Assembly: GCA_965205545.1 (NCBI GenBank)
Contig: OZ242170.1
Span: forward strand, 1,302,001 to 1,366,000
Source of the DNA: Bin55 sp965205545
GTDB lineage: Bacteria > Pseudomonadota > Gammaproteobacteria > Pseudomonadales > Azotimanducaceae
Direction of reading: 5' to 3'
Length of the DNA: 64,000 nucleotides
Of the stretch, positions 27,029-35,378 are shown piece after piece. The notes beneath the pieces are model-generated. The model was not told the origin of the DNA. It searched no databases and was given only the letters and a program-made list of their open reading frames with translations. A program made the position numbers and the translations under genes. Position 1 is the first letter of the stretch. The number at the start of each line of letters is the position of its first letter.

Positions 27029-28357
27029 ATGACTCGACTACCGACGCTGCTAATTTTGCTTGCAGTTGGACTCAGCTCCAGCTTGTTTGCTCAGGGGGTG
27101 CGAGTGGGACCGCAGCCCATACCTCAAAAACCTGCAAATGTGGATGTTTACGAATCCGAAGGTTTCCTTAAGACACGTATGAACATCCCTTCTCTCCGTT
27201 TGGCGATTCCTGTGTTGGATCCCGGCATTCCAGAGAGTACGGAAGAACAATCCAATCAAGGAATATGGCCGGAACTTCGAAAGAGCGAATCGGTATGGGC
27301 AGCTTTCAAACTCAAAGAGTGGATGCATCGCTACAACCAGTTCGATTCCATCGTAGTATCGGCAGACGCCTCTGTGAGCGCAGACGTCTACCTAATTGGA
27401 AGAATTAATAGATCGGATGGCGAAACCATGCGGATCGACTATCAGGTTGTCGATGCTACTGGCGATATATGGCTTCCCGACATGTCTGATTCCCATCGCG
27501 TAGAAATTGGTTGGCACCAACGTCACGAAGGTACAGGCCAAGATCCATTCGATCCACTCTACAACGAAATTGCCGATACCGTGTACGAAGCCTTAAAGGA
27601 TCGTGGCAAGGCACACGTCGAAAAGCTTGAGCGAGAATCGCGGAGAAAGAACCAAGAAGATCGAAGGCTTACAGACTTGGAGCGAATTGCTGCTACGCGC
27701 GATCTCGCGTTTGCCCGATTTCTCTCCCCTCGGGAATTTGGTGATGCATTGGTCGCCACGAACGGTAGGTACGAGATTCAATACTTGCCAGAAACCGAAG
27801 GCAGCGATTGGGCGCGAATAAACAGCATACAAGTACGCGAAGACGACTTCGCCAAGGTGATCGAGAAGTACTACGAGGAATTTGCCAACACTATCAAAGA
27901 CGAATACGCGCAATGGCAAAGGGACTCGTTTCCCATAGCCCGTGAGCTTCGATTGGCAAAGCGCAACCGCGCCTTGCAGGGAGTTGCAGGTGCGGTTTTA
28001 GTTGCGGCCGCAGTCGCAGCAGAAATCGATGGTGCCGCAGCCGACGGGGACGGATCGGCACAGCTAGGCACCCGCATGGGAGCTGCGTTGGGCGGTTCAC
28101 TTCTCGTTTCTAGCTTTGTGAATAACGAACGACGCAAAGTTGCGGTTGCAGAAATCAATGAGCTTGGTGGCAGTCTTCACAATTCGTTGAGGCCGACTCG
28201 AGTGGACCTCGATGGCAAGGTTGTCACTTTAACTGGCACGGTTCATGATCAGTTCACGCAATGGCGAACCATGCTAACGGAGATGTACGAGTCTTCCGAA
28301 CAGGATATTGAGTCCGTACAGATCCTCGAAGAGGAAGAAAACGCTTCGTCGGATTGA
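27029..28357 (+). CDS. Periplasmic protein with CsgG-like N-terminus and BON-like C-terminus
   Basis: A 442-residue protein with a cleavable signal (LPTLLILLAVGLSSSLFAQG) and no lipobox cysteine. Residues about 105-160 (ASVSADVYLIGRINRSDGE, then MRIDYQVVDATGDIWL) look like the alpha/beta fold shared by CsgG, LpoB and FlgT; this is a weak, by-eye match. A hydrophobic Ala/Gly-rich patch follows (GVAGAVLVAAAVAAEI). The last 50 residues (VDLDGKVVTLTGTVHDQF) resemble a BON domain. The ATG at 27029 is chosen because it starts the signal peptide. Confidence 0.65.
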   Translation: MTRLPTLLILLAVGLSSSLFAQGVRVGPQPIPQKPANVDVYESEGFLKTRMNIPSLRLAIPVLDPGIPESTEEQSNQGIWPELRKSESVWAAFKLKEWMHRYNQFDSIVVSADASVSADVYLIGRINRSDGETMRIDYQVVDATGDIWLPDMSDSHRVEIGWHQRHEGTGQDPFDPLYNEIADTVYEALKDRGKAHVEKLERESRRKNQEDRRLTDLERIAATRDLAFARFLSPREFGDALVATNGRYEIQYLPETEGSDWARINSIQVREDDFAKVIEKYYEEFANTIKDEYAQWQRDSFPIARELRLAKRNRALQGVAGAVLVAAAVAAEIDGAAADGDGSAQLGTRMGAALGGSLLVSSFVNNERRKVAVAEINELGGSLHNSLRPTRVDLDGKVVTLTGTVHDQFTQWRTMLTEMYESSEQDIESVQILEEEENASSD

Positions 28358-28361
28358 GACG

Positions 28362-29720
28362 TTGAAGTTCTCGCGCCGCATTCCAGCATTTGCTGCCTGC
28401 CTGATAGCAACAGCGCTTATTTTTGTAGTTCCGCAAAGTTCGACTACCCAAGAGGTCGAAGCCATTGACTGCGAGGGTGAGTGGGCCGACTCTGAGCTAT
28501 GCATTCAACGCGAAAAAGCTATAGAACTCAGAGGGCGGATAGACGCTTTGCTAGAGGAATTGCCAGACGTGGCTGCTCCTCCCTGGGATGAATCGGTCTA
28601 TGAAGCAGCAATGGTCGAATTCGAGGAAGGTCAGAATCACTATCAAGAACAGTTCTTTGGCGATGCCGCCGCTAAATTTGAGTCGGTAGTAACTGAGCTG
28701 CTTGATATTAAGAATCAATTCGAAACTGCTTCATCCGAGAAATTCGATGCTGCCTTTGAGCTGCTCGAGAAAGAAAACTACGTTGATGCGCTGAATCACT
28801 TCGAACAGCTTGTGGGTTGGCTACCACAATCGAAAGAGGTCCTGAGCGGTCTTCAACGAGCAGAAACCGCTACCCAACTCGCAACAGTCGTAGAACGCAT
28901 CGATGGACTCATCGACGGCCAATTGCTCGACGAGGCGGACGCAGAGTTAGAGCAGTTCCCGGAACAGTACTGGACTAGCCGAATCGCCAGTGCGAAGAAT
29001 AGGATTACCAAGTACCGACAAACACAATCGTTCAACACGCTGATGTCTCAGGGGATGAGTCGCCTCGACGAGGGTCGTTGGAAGGAAGCCAAGCAGTTCT
29101 TTGCAGATGCTGTCGAATTGGTACCCGACTCCACCGTAGCACTCGAAGCGCTGGCGGACGCCGAAACAAGGCTCGCACATCACAACTTCAACCTGTTAAG
29201 CGTTGAGCTTGAAACCCTTAAAGCGGATGAGCGATGGGAGCCCATGCTTCCGATTCTTGACGCGTTGAGTCAATTGGATCCTGAGAACCAGGAGCTAACC
29301 GCAACAAGAGCGGAGATTCAAGCACTCTTGGACGTTGACACAAAACTCGCAAACTCACTCGACAGCTTGTCAAACGCCATGGACAAGCAAGAACGCGAGA
29401 GAGTTCGTAAGCTGCTGGAAGAGTCAGACGAACATGTTGAACATTCACGAATTGCAGAAAAGAGAACTGATCTAGCAAAAGAACTTGAACGCTATACGAC
29501 TCCCGTGTCGGTAACCTTGATCTCAGACCAGAGGACTCGAGTGACAATAAGACCAGGGCGCAAACTTGGGAGGTTCTCCAAGAAAGTGATCTCCGTCTAT
29601 CCGGGATCCTACGAGCTTGTCGGCATTCGGAGGGGATTTCGCGAAACCAGACAGAAAATATCAATCGCACCTGATTCTGAGCCGATCGAAGTCCACGTGA
29701 TTTGCGATGTCAGATTTTGA
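28362..29720 (+). CDS. Membrane-anchored helical-repeat protein with PEGA-like C-terminus
   Basis: About 452 residues, probably from the TTG at 28362; an earlier TTG at 28308 would overlap the previous gene by 50 bases. A hydrophobic N-terminal segment (IPAFAACLIATALIFVV) is followed by about 300 residues of TPR-like helices (YVDALNHFEQLVGWLP, then EGRWKEAKQFFADAVELVPDS). The C-terminal 70 residues (VTIRPGRKLGRFSK, YPGSYELVGIRRGFRE) resemble a PEGA domain. It is likely periplasmic and may bridge other members of the operon. It overlaps the SUMF1 gene by 14 bases. Confidence 0.68.
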   Translation: MKFSRRIPAFAACLIATALIFVVPQSSTTQEVEAIDCEGEWADSELCIQREKAIELRGRIDALLEELPDVAAPPWDESVYEAAMVEFEEGQNHYQEQFFGDAAAKFESVVTELLDIKNQFETASSEKFDAAFELLEKENYVDALNHFEQLVGWLPQSKEVLSGLQRAETATQLATVVERIDGLIDGQLLDEADAELEQFPEQYWTSRIASAKNRITKYRQTQSFNTLMSQGMSRLDEGRWKEAKQFFADAVELVPDSTVALEALADAETRLAHHNFNLLSVELETLKADERWEPMLPILDALSQLDPENQELTATRAEIQALLDVDTKLANSLDSLSNAMDKQERERVRKLLEESDEHVEHSRIAEKRTDLAKELERYTTPVSVTLISDQRTRVTIRPGRKLGRFSKKVISVYPGSYELVGIRRGFRETRQKISIAPDSEPIEVHVICDVRF

Positions 29721-31731
29721 TAGAGATCTAAGCGACTCTGGGATCGATCTGAACAGGATCGGCAGAGAGAGGCGAATACGGGTATTGGTGGTTGTTGCCG
29801 TCCTTGCTGTGATCATCGTTGTCCCGGTGGCATTGTTTGGCACAACGGCGTTTCACGTCAAGATCGGCCCCGACCGAGCTCAAAGCACTGCTAGATTGGC
29901 CGCGCAGGACGGATTAACAATCGTTGTGGGTAACCGCGTACTGCTTTTTGGACAATCCGCAACCCTAACAGTTGATGCTCCCGGATTTCATCCAACACAA
30001 GCTCATATTGACCGAAATCAGGAAACTCGTGTACTCCAGCTTTCATTGGCACCACAACCCGGCCGAGTTACCTTCAAAATACAGTCGGATTCGCAGGTGT
30101 TCCTTAAGGTCAACAATGAGCAAGTGGTGGGAGAAGAATCGATAACGGTTGAGTTGCAATCGGGTCGGCACACGGCAGAAGTTACAGGCAGGGAAATTGT
30201 CCCGTTAAAGCATGAATTTGACGTTATTGGCTTCGGAGAGCTGCAAGAAATCAGTTTGGTTACCGAGCTGAGCCAGAGCTCGCTCACTCTTCAAACCCAA
30301 CCAGCAACAGCCAGCATTGAGATCAATGGCGAATTGGTCGGACAGGGCTACTTTAGCAATCGTGTGTCGATTGGCGAATTGCGCGTTCGAGTGGCTGAGA
30401 CAAACTACTTTAGCTACGAGGATACAGTGGCTGTTGCTCCAGATGAAGCCTTGGATCTCGGAATTATCACTCTCCGTCCCAAACCGGCAACTGTCGCCAT
30501 CAGCAGCACACCCAGTGATGCTTCAATCCTGATCGAAGGGAGTTTTGTTGGCAGCACACCTACTTCAATAACAGTAGACGCTAACGAGAATATTGAGATT
30601 TCTGTTCGCAAGTCGAATTTTGAGGCGCACACCGAGAGTTTTCGATTCGGTCCCGGTGAAATTACTCAACAGTCGTTCACATTGAGTCCAATTTCCATAA
30701 AAGTAGTCGTTGCCTCCAAACCGCAAGCAAGTGTCTGGTTAAACGAAAGCAAGATCGGCAACTCACCAATCACTTTGGACGCTTTAGCGGATGACGTAGT
30801 CATGGTGTCCAAGCAAGGATTTGCGCCCCAACGCTTTACGATTGATGCAGCTGACCATCCCCAAAAGAACTTGAACGTCGTACTAATCGACGAGTTGCAG
30901 GACAAATTTAACAAGGCTCCAGTCCAGACCACCATCAAGAACTCGATCGTTCTGCAGAAAATGCCTCCGCTGGAGTTTCAAGTTTCACTTGAACCCGAGG
31001 TGTCTGGACTGAGTGAAGAGGCTCATCGCCAAATTGAGTTGACGCGAGGCTACTACTTGGGTGTCCACGAAATTCGTCTGAAGGAGTACGCACTGTTCAA
31101 CAGCGCCCGCGCAGTCAGCAAAACTGAAGAAAATCTGCCGGTCAGTGGGATTTCGTGGATGGATGCGGCAAGATTCTGTAATTGGTTAAGTGCCGAAGAA
31201 GGTTTGGATCCCGTCTATGTGTTCTCGAGCGACGGTTCTGTGAAAATAAACCCTGAAGCTCTCGGCTACAGGCTGCCAACCGAAGCGGAGTGGGAAGCCG
31301 CATCGCAATTCAACACGGCCAAGGGAAATGTGATCGGCTTGTTTCCCTGGGGCAATGGCAAGACGCCGAGCAGCGGTTCCGGAAATTTCTCGGGACGCGA
31401 GTCACGACAAGACTTGCACCCATTTCTCGAGAAGCATCTGGACAACCATGTGGGGTTGGCCCCTGTCGGCTCCTATCGGCGCAATCCAAATGGCTTTTTT
31501 GATCTCGCAGGAAACGTCTCGGAATGGGTTCAGGACTACTACGAGAGCGCGGCAAGCGGCTACAACGAACGCCTAGTAGACCCGATGGGACCTGATTCAG
31601 GCATGGACCGAATGGTCAAGGGAGCAAACTTTCGTTCACACGACATGAGTGAAATGCAAATCAACGCACGTCGAATCGTAGGTTTCAAAGACGAAACCGT
31701 TGGGTTTCGAGTGGCTCGGTGGCTATGGTAG
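29707..31731 (+). CDS. PEGA-repeat protein with C-terminal SUMF1/FGE-like domain, catalytic Cys absent
   Basis: A 674-residue bitopic protein. After a short cytosolic start there is one membrane segment (about 24-45). Roughly five beta-rich PEGA-type units follow (about 65-395), the clearest being PATASIEINGELVGQG, PSDASILIEGSFVGSTP and PQASVWLNESKIGNSP. Residues 445-674 are a SUMF1/FGE fold: LPVSGISWMDAARFCNWL, YRLPTEAEWEAA, FDLAGNVSEWV and GFRVARW. The only cysteine in that domain is C491; the C-terminal cysteines used by formylglycine-generating enzymes are missing, so a structural or binding role is likely. GldK of type IX secretion is a comparable SUMF1-fold structural protein. Confidence 0.85.
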   Translation: MSDFDRDLSDSGIDLNRIGRERRIRVLVVVAVLAVIIVVPVALFGTTAFHVKIGPDRAQSTARLAAQDGLTIVVGNRVLLFGQSATLTVDAPGFHPTQAHIDRNQETRVLQLSLAPQPGRVTFKIQSDSQVFLKVNNEQVVGEESITVELQSGRHTAEVTGREIVPLKHEFDVIGFGELQEISLVTELSQSSLTLQTQPATASIEINGELVGQGYFSNRVSIGELRVRVAETNYFSYEDTVAVAPDEALDLGIITLRPKPATVAISSTPSDASILIEGSFVGSTPTSITVDANENIEISVRKSNFEAHTESFRFGPGEITQQSFTLSPISIKVVVASKPQASVWLNESKIGNSPITLDALADDVVMVSKQGFAPQRFTIDAADHPQKNLNVVLIDELQDKFNKAPVQTTIKNSIVLQKMPPLEFQVSLEPEVSGLSEEAHRQIELTRGYYLGVHEIRLKEYALFNSARAVSKTEENLPVSGISWMDAARFCNWLSAEEGLDPVYVFSSDGSVKINPEALGYRLPTEAEWEAASQFNTAKGNVIGLFPWGNGKTPSSGSGNFSGRESRQDLHPFLEKHLDNHVGLAPVGSYRRNPNGFFDLAGNVSEWVQDYYESAASGYNERLVDPMGPDSGMDRMVKGANFRSHDMSEMQINARRIVGFKDETVGFRVARWLW

Positions 31732-32021
31732 GAACAAGGCTAGTCAAGATAGTGACAGTGTGGCTTCTCGTGGTGGGAGCACCACTCGGAACTGGCGAAG
31801 AATCCGAGTCGCCGGACCCTCCACCAGAAGAACAGGAATCCGATACCTCCAGTTCTGACGAACCCTCAAGCACTAGTACGGAACAAGAAAAAGTTGAACC
31901 CACGACCGAACAAGAGGAGAGCGATAGTTCCGAACCAGACAATAGTGTTCCCTACAAAAGACTTCCCCTGGAAGGTCAAATGAGTCCCAATCAAAACGTC
32001 GATTTACCCCAGGACATTTAG
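31719..32021 (+). CDS. Small secreted acidic Ser/Glu-rich protein
   Basis: A 100-residue product with a short hydrophobic signal (VKIVTVWLLVVGAPLGTG), then about 60 residues of Glu, Ser, Asp, Pro and Thr, and a conserved-looking tail (VPYKRLPLEGQMSPNQ). Start is GTG at 31719 or ATG at 31725; both overlap the previous stop. Its position between the SUMF1 protein and the channel gene suggests a periplasmic accessory subunit. No family recognised. Confidence 0.55.
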   Translation: MAMVGTRLVKIVTVWLLVVGAPLGTGEESESPDPPPEEQESDTSSSDEPSSTSTEQEKVEPTTEQEESDSSEPDNSVPYKRLPLEGQMSPNQNVDLPQDI

Positions 32022-32028
32022 AATTCAG

Positions 32029-32916
32029 ATGCCTGAAAAAAGCCTCCAATCTAACTCCAATCGCGGGTTGAGACGATTTGTAACCCGCTACGGCCTCTCC
32101 ATAGACCTAGTAGGACTGTTTCTTAGTTTCGTCGTTGTCCACTTGCTCTACGTAGTTTTCATCGCTCCAGCAGCTGATCAGGCGATCGCGCTAGCCGAAA
32201 GCGCAGGTACGGTGCCGGATCGGACACTCGCTGTGGTTTTTAAGGACCTCGAACAGGAGATGTGCCTAATTCTCACGCTTTGGTGCATTTGGCTTTGGTT
32301 TTTTCGCTACCGGCTATTCCAAAGCGAGACCTATCTTCTGGAACTAGACATTCTGAGACTTGACCGTCTGGAGGTAGACGCAAACCAAGAAGAAATGCCA
32401 CTCTTGGACTTCGTCGACAATCGCGTCCAACAACTCAAGGCCTCCCTGCCAGGTTCCCAGCTAATCGATGCACTCGACCTGGCTGTGCAGCGCATTCGAC
32501 TGAACCGAAACTTCCACGAGGCAAACGACGTGGCTATCGAGGCTTGCGACTTGCACTTGGAGCTGCTGAATTCAAGATTGTCGATCTCCAAGTACATACT
32601 ATGGGCGATACCTTCAATAGGGTTTCTTGGAACCGTCCGTGGCATCAGCGAAGCTCTGTCAAAAGCGCATGAAGCCATGCAAGGGGACATTTCCGGCATT
32701 GGAGCAAGTCTCGGCGTAGCCTTCAACTCCACCTATGTGGCCCTCTTTCTTAGTCTGTTGCTGATGCTGGTCTCAAATGCACTACAGGGACGAGAGGAAA
32801 GACTAGTCGCACGTTTCAAGCACTTCGTCTCTTCATCGTTTATCCCCGTGCTGAGTACTCGCCTGACCGAGGATTCGAATCCTCTCGATCAGCCGGCAAC
32901 CAAGTCCTTTGAGTAA
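32029..32916 (+). CDS. MotA/TolQ/ExbB-family proton-channel protein
   Basis: A 295-residue inner-membrane protein with four predicted segments (about 24-46, 77-95, 188-210 and 230-251) and a cytoplasmic loop of about 90 residues between the second and third. The family core is clear: PSIGFLGTVRGISEAL in the third segment and IGASLGVAFNSTYVALF in the fourth. In TolQ, ExbB and MotA this subunit forms a pentamer around a B-subunit dimer and converts ion flow to motion. The next two genes encode B-like membrane segments. Its stop overlaps the next start, so the two are coupled. Confidence 0.88.
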   Translation: MPEKSLQSNSNRGLRRFVTRYGLSIDLVGLFLSFVVVHLLYVVFIAPAADQAIALAESAGTVPDRTLAVVFKDLEQEMCLILTLWCIWLWFFRYRLFQSETYLLELDILRLDRLEVDANQEEMPLLDFVDNRVQQLKASLPGSQLIDALDLAVQRIRLNRNFHEANDVAIEACDLHLELLNSRLSISKYILWAIPSIGFLGTVRGISEALSKAHEAMQGDISGIGASLGVAFNSTYVALFLSLLLMLVSNALQGREERLVARFKHFVSSSFIPVLSTRLTEDSNPLDQPATKSFE

Positions 32917-34036
32917 ACAGATCCGCAGCAACGATGCTGTTGGTTTCTCACTTTCATTTCTTGACGTTCTGAGTTGCGGTCTCGGAGCCGCAATTTTGCT
33001 GTTGTTAGTCGTCAAGCACGGGACGACAGACATGCCTGTAGACACCGAAGCCTACGTCTTGTCCCAAACTGCGAGGGTCCAAGACGAACTGGACGAACTG
33101 CTTGAACGCAAATCTCATCTAGGTGGGCAATTGAATGATGCCGTACGGGGCATTCAACAAGCTGTCGCGTCAAAAGCTGCACTAGCTCGATCGCAAGACG
33201 AAACGATCACAGAATTAACCAACCAGCTCGCTGCACTCACCGCTGCACAGGCCGAACTGCAAAAGGCAAACGACGAATTAAAGGAACTGCAGGCAGTACC
33301 TACAGAAGAACCCGAACCTCAAACCGGGTCAACGGGACACTTGGGGGGGTTGGCTGTGGCCCAATCCCGAGTGGTGATTTTGTTGGATAGATCAGCGAGT
33401 ATGCTTGACCGATCGCTTGTTGAGATCGTCCGGCTTCGCGTTGCGGACCCGCAAACCAGGCTAGCCGCCGAAAAGTGGTCTACAGCGCGGAAGGCTGCCG
33501 AGTGGATCTACAGCCAAGTTCGAGACCAAGGCCAGTTTCAGTTCTTTTCGTTCAGCGATTCCGTTGTCGACATTTCCAACAACACCCTTGATGCGACGCA
33601 AACCATCAATTGGTTGGAAAAAGGCACAACGGGAATCAAACTCTCAGATGTGCGGAATACTCTGGCGAACTTGCATGCCGAAGGTCCAACAAATCTGGAG
33701 TTGGCATTTGAAGCAATTGCCAATATTCGGCCTCGTCCGAATCAGGTCATTCTGATTACGGATGGGCTTCCCACCGTGCCCGAAAGCGTAGGATTAGGAC
33801 GAATTAGAGGGTGTCCCTCTCCGCGGGGCAGCAGTACCCCAATTCTCTCTCCACGTTGCCGCAAAGGCATCTTCGATCGTGCCGTTTCTACGTTTCACAG
33901 GAGTTTCCGTTCCACCGAAATGAATGTAATTCTCCTCCCCCTAGATGGCGATGCACAGGCAATGTTCTCCTATTGGAACTTAGCTGCTAACACCGGTGGC
34001 AGAGTGCTTGTTCCGGCGGCTGGATGGCCATGGTGA
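32909..34036 (+). CDS. VWA protein with TolR/ExbD-like membrane segment (B subunit 1)
   Basis: A 375-residue protein. Residues 13-35 are a single membrane segment starting SLSFLDVLSCGLGAA; the Asp (D19) occupies the position of the proton-path aspartate in TolR (LLDV), ExbD (FIDV) and MotB. A coiled coil (about 48-130) follows, then a VWA domain from about 153 with a complete MIDAS DxSxS (ILLDRSASM) and a later TDGLP. The topology puts the VWA domain in the periplasm. The TTG start overlaps the end of the channel gene. Family-level function is unknown; the B-subunit role is inferred from motif and operon. Confidence 0.82.
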   Translation: MSKQIRSNDAVGFSLSFLDVLSCGLGAAILLLLVVKHGTTDMPVDTEAYVLSQTARVQDELDELLERKSHLGGQLNDAVRGIQQAVASKAALARSQDETITELTNQLAALTAAQAELQKANDELKELQAVPTEEPEPQTGSTGHLGGLAVAQSRVVILLDRSASMLDRSLVEIVRLRVADPQTRLAAEKWSTARKAAEWIYSQVRDQGQFQFFSFSDSVVDISNNTLDATQTINWLEKGTTGIKLSDVRNTLANLHAEGPTNLELAFEAIANIRPRPNQVILITDGLPTVPESVGLGRIRGCPSPRGSSTPILSPRCRKGIFDRAVSTFHRSFRSTEMNVILLPLDGDAQAMFSYWNLAANTGGRVLVPAAGWPW

Positions 34037-34065
34037 GCACTAGTGAAAATGCGATGGCAACTTGA

Positions 34066-35067
34066 ATGAAGCCAAAGACTGACAAAAGTGAACCAACATC
34101 CCTCAGCTTCCTGGATGTCATAGCCTGTGCATTCGGTGCAATAGTGATTCTTGTGCTCATTCTCCCAATAGGTCAGCAGACAGTATCGGACACGGAAACT
34201 CCCTCGGCCGCGGCCATGGGGCGAATCCTGTTCCTGATTGACAAAGCAAATGAAGAAATCTTGTCTCTACAGTCGCAAATTGAATCAAGCGAAGCGTTGT
34301 TGGCAAGCATTCAAGCCGAATCGGCAACGATTTCCGATGCTACCGAACTGATCTCCAATTCTGTGGACGAGGCTATGGAACAAATGGCGGATGTGGAAGC
34401 GAAGCGTTCAGCATTGGCAACAACACGCACTATTCTTGAGAACATTCGGCCTCAAGGTCCTGCGGCGGAACAGGTTCAAACTGAACTTGCAGGGATTCCA
34501 GTTGACTCCGAGTACTTGACGTTTGTCATAGATACCTCTGGCAGCATGCAGACGATTTGGGATGTGGTCATTAAGGAAATCGAGCGTTTTTGGCTGCTAT
34601 ATCCCGAAATCAAGGGGTTTCAAGTTATGAATGACAACGGAAACTACCTCTACAGACACACGAAGGGACGTTGGATGCCCGATTCGCCGGGCGCACGAAG
34701 GCGAGCGTTGCTACGCACGAGAATTTGGTTGGGATTCTCAAACAGCAGTCCCGTAGAAGGAGTAATTCAAGCCATAGACGATTTGTACCGAGACGGAATC
34801 AAGATGGCAATCGTTGTAGTTGGAGACGACTATCAGGGCGCAAGTTTTCAGGGAGTTCTTGACCAGATCGACCAAAAGGTTCGATCGGAATCCATTAAAG
34901 AGGGCGAGCTGCGAATTCATGCAATCGGATTCTGGAATCGCGAGAGTGTCGCTTCTCCGGAAAATTTCGGAGTACTGATGCGCGAGCTAACCCGCCGGAA
35001 CAACGGGGCATTTGTGGCGCTGGAGGCCCGCAATAGCAATCCACTGCCGATACCATTTCTGCGATAG
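34066..35067 (+). CDS. VWA protein with TolR/ExbD-like membrane segment (B subunit 2)
   Basis: A 333-residue protein built like its upstream neighbour: a short basic start, a membrane segment with SLSFLDVIACAFGAI (D17), a coiled-coil stretch (about 55-125) and a VWA domain from about 150 with MIDAS FVIDTSGSM. The two proteins share the pattern SLSFLDVxxCxxGA but differ strongly beyond it, so they are not recent duplicates. It is the last gene of the operon, 29 bases after the first VWA gene. A heterodimer of the two in place of the usual B homodimer is possible. Confidence 0.82.
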   Translation: MKPKTDKSEPTSLSFLDVIACAFGAIVILVLILPIGQQTVSDTETPSAAAMGRILFLIDKANEEILSLQSQIESSEALLASIQAESATISDATELISNSVDEAMEQMADVEAKRSALATTRTILENIRPQGPAAEQVQTELAGIPVDSEYLTFVIDTSGSMQTIWDVVIKEIERFWLLYPEIKGFQVMNDNGNYLYRHTKGRWMPDSPGARRRALLRTRIWLGFSNSSPVEGVIQAIDDLYRDGIKMAIVVVGDDYQGASFQGVLDQIDQKVRSESIKEGELRIHAIGFWNRESVASPENFGVLMRELTRRNNGAFVALEARNSNPLPIPFLR

Positions 35068-35378
35068 CAGTACGTATCGATGGCACCAGCTCCAACCGCC
35101 AGCCTAAATTCCATCAAACGCTTGCAGACAGTCTGAGCATGGAAATCCAAGTAGAGTTGGTCCTGGTATGCCGCCACAAACAACGAAACATTTGTGCAAG
35201 CCACTAGCAGATTATTGGATTGTTTTGCAAAATAGTGAAACTGCGGGCAACCAACATTGGCCTTTGGGTGTTTTTGTGGTGCATGCATCGGGAGGACGCG
35301 GACCGACGAGCTCACCGGCTCTATGGCTACGCTAAAGTCTTATATGAAACTCTTTTCAAGGGTCTCAGGGATGGGATC
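35068..35378. other. Intergenic stretch before the large lipoprotein gene
   Basis: About 310 bases without a convincing gene. The lipoprotein frame stays open upstream to 35220 but reads as cysteine- and tryptophan-containing non-signal sequence, so I place the start at the GTG at 35379. I see no clear promoter or terminator. Confidence 0.4.

Noticed and set aside
29707..31731. Active formylglycine-generating enzyme
   Set aside because: The C-terminal catalytic cysteines are missing, and no sulfatase gene is nearby.
25520..35067. Zorya-type anti-phage system
   Set aside because: A MotA-like protein is present, but there is no ZorB-type OmpA peptidoglycan-binding domain, ZorC, helicase or nuclease; the VWA, PEGA and SUMF1 parts point to an envelope function.
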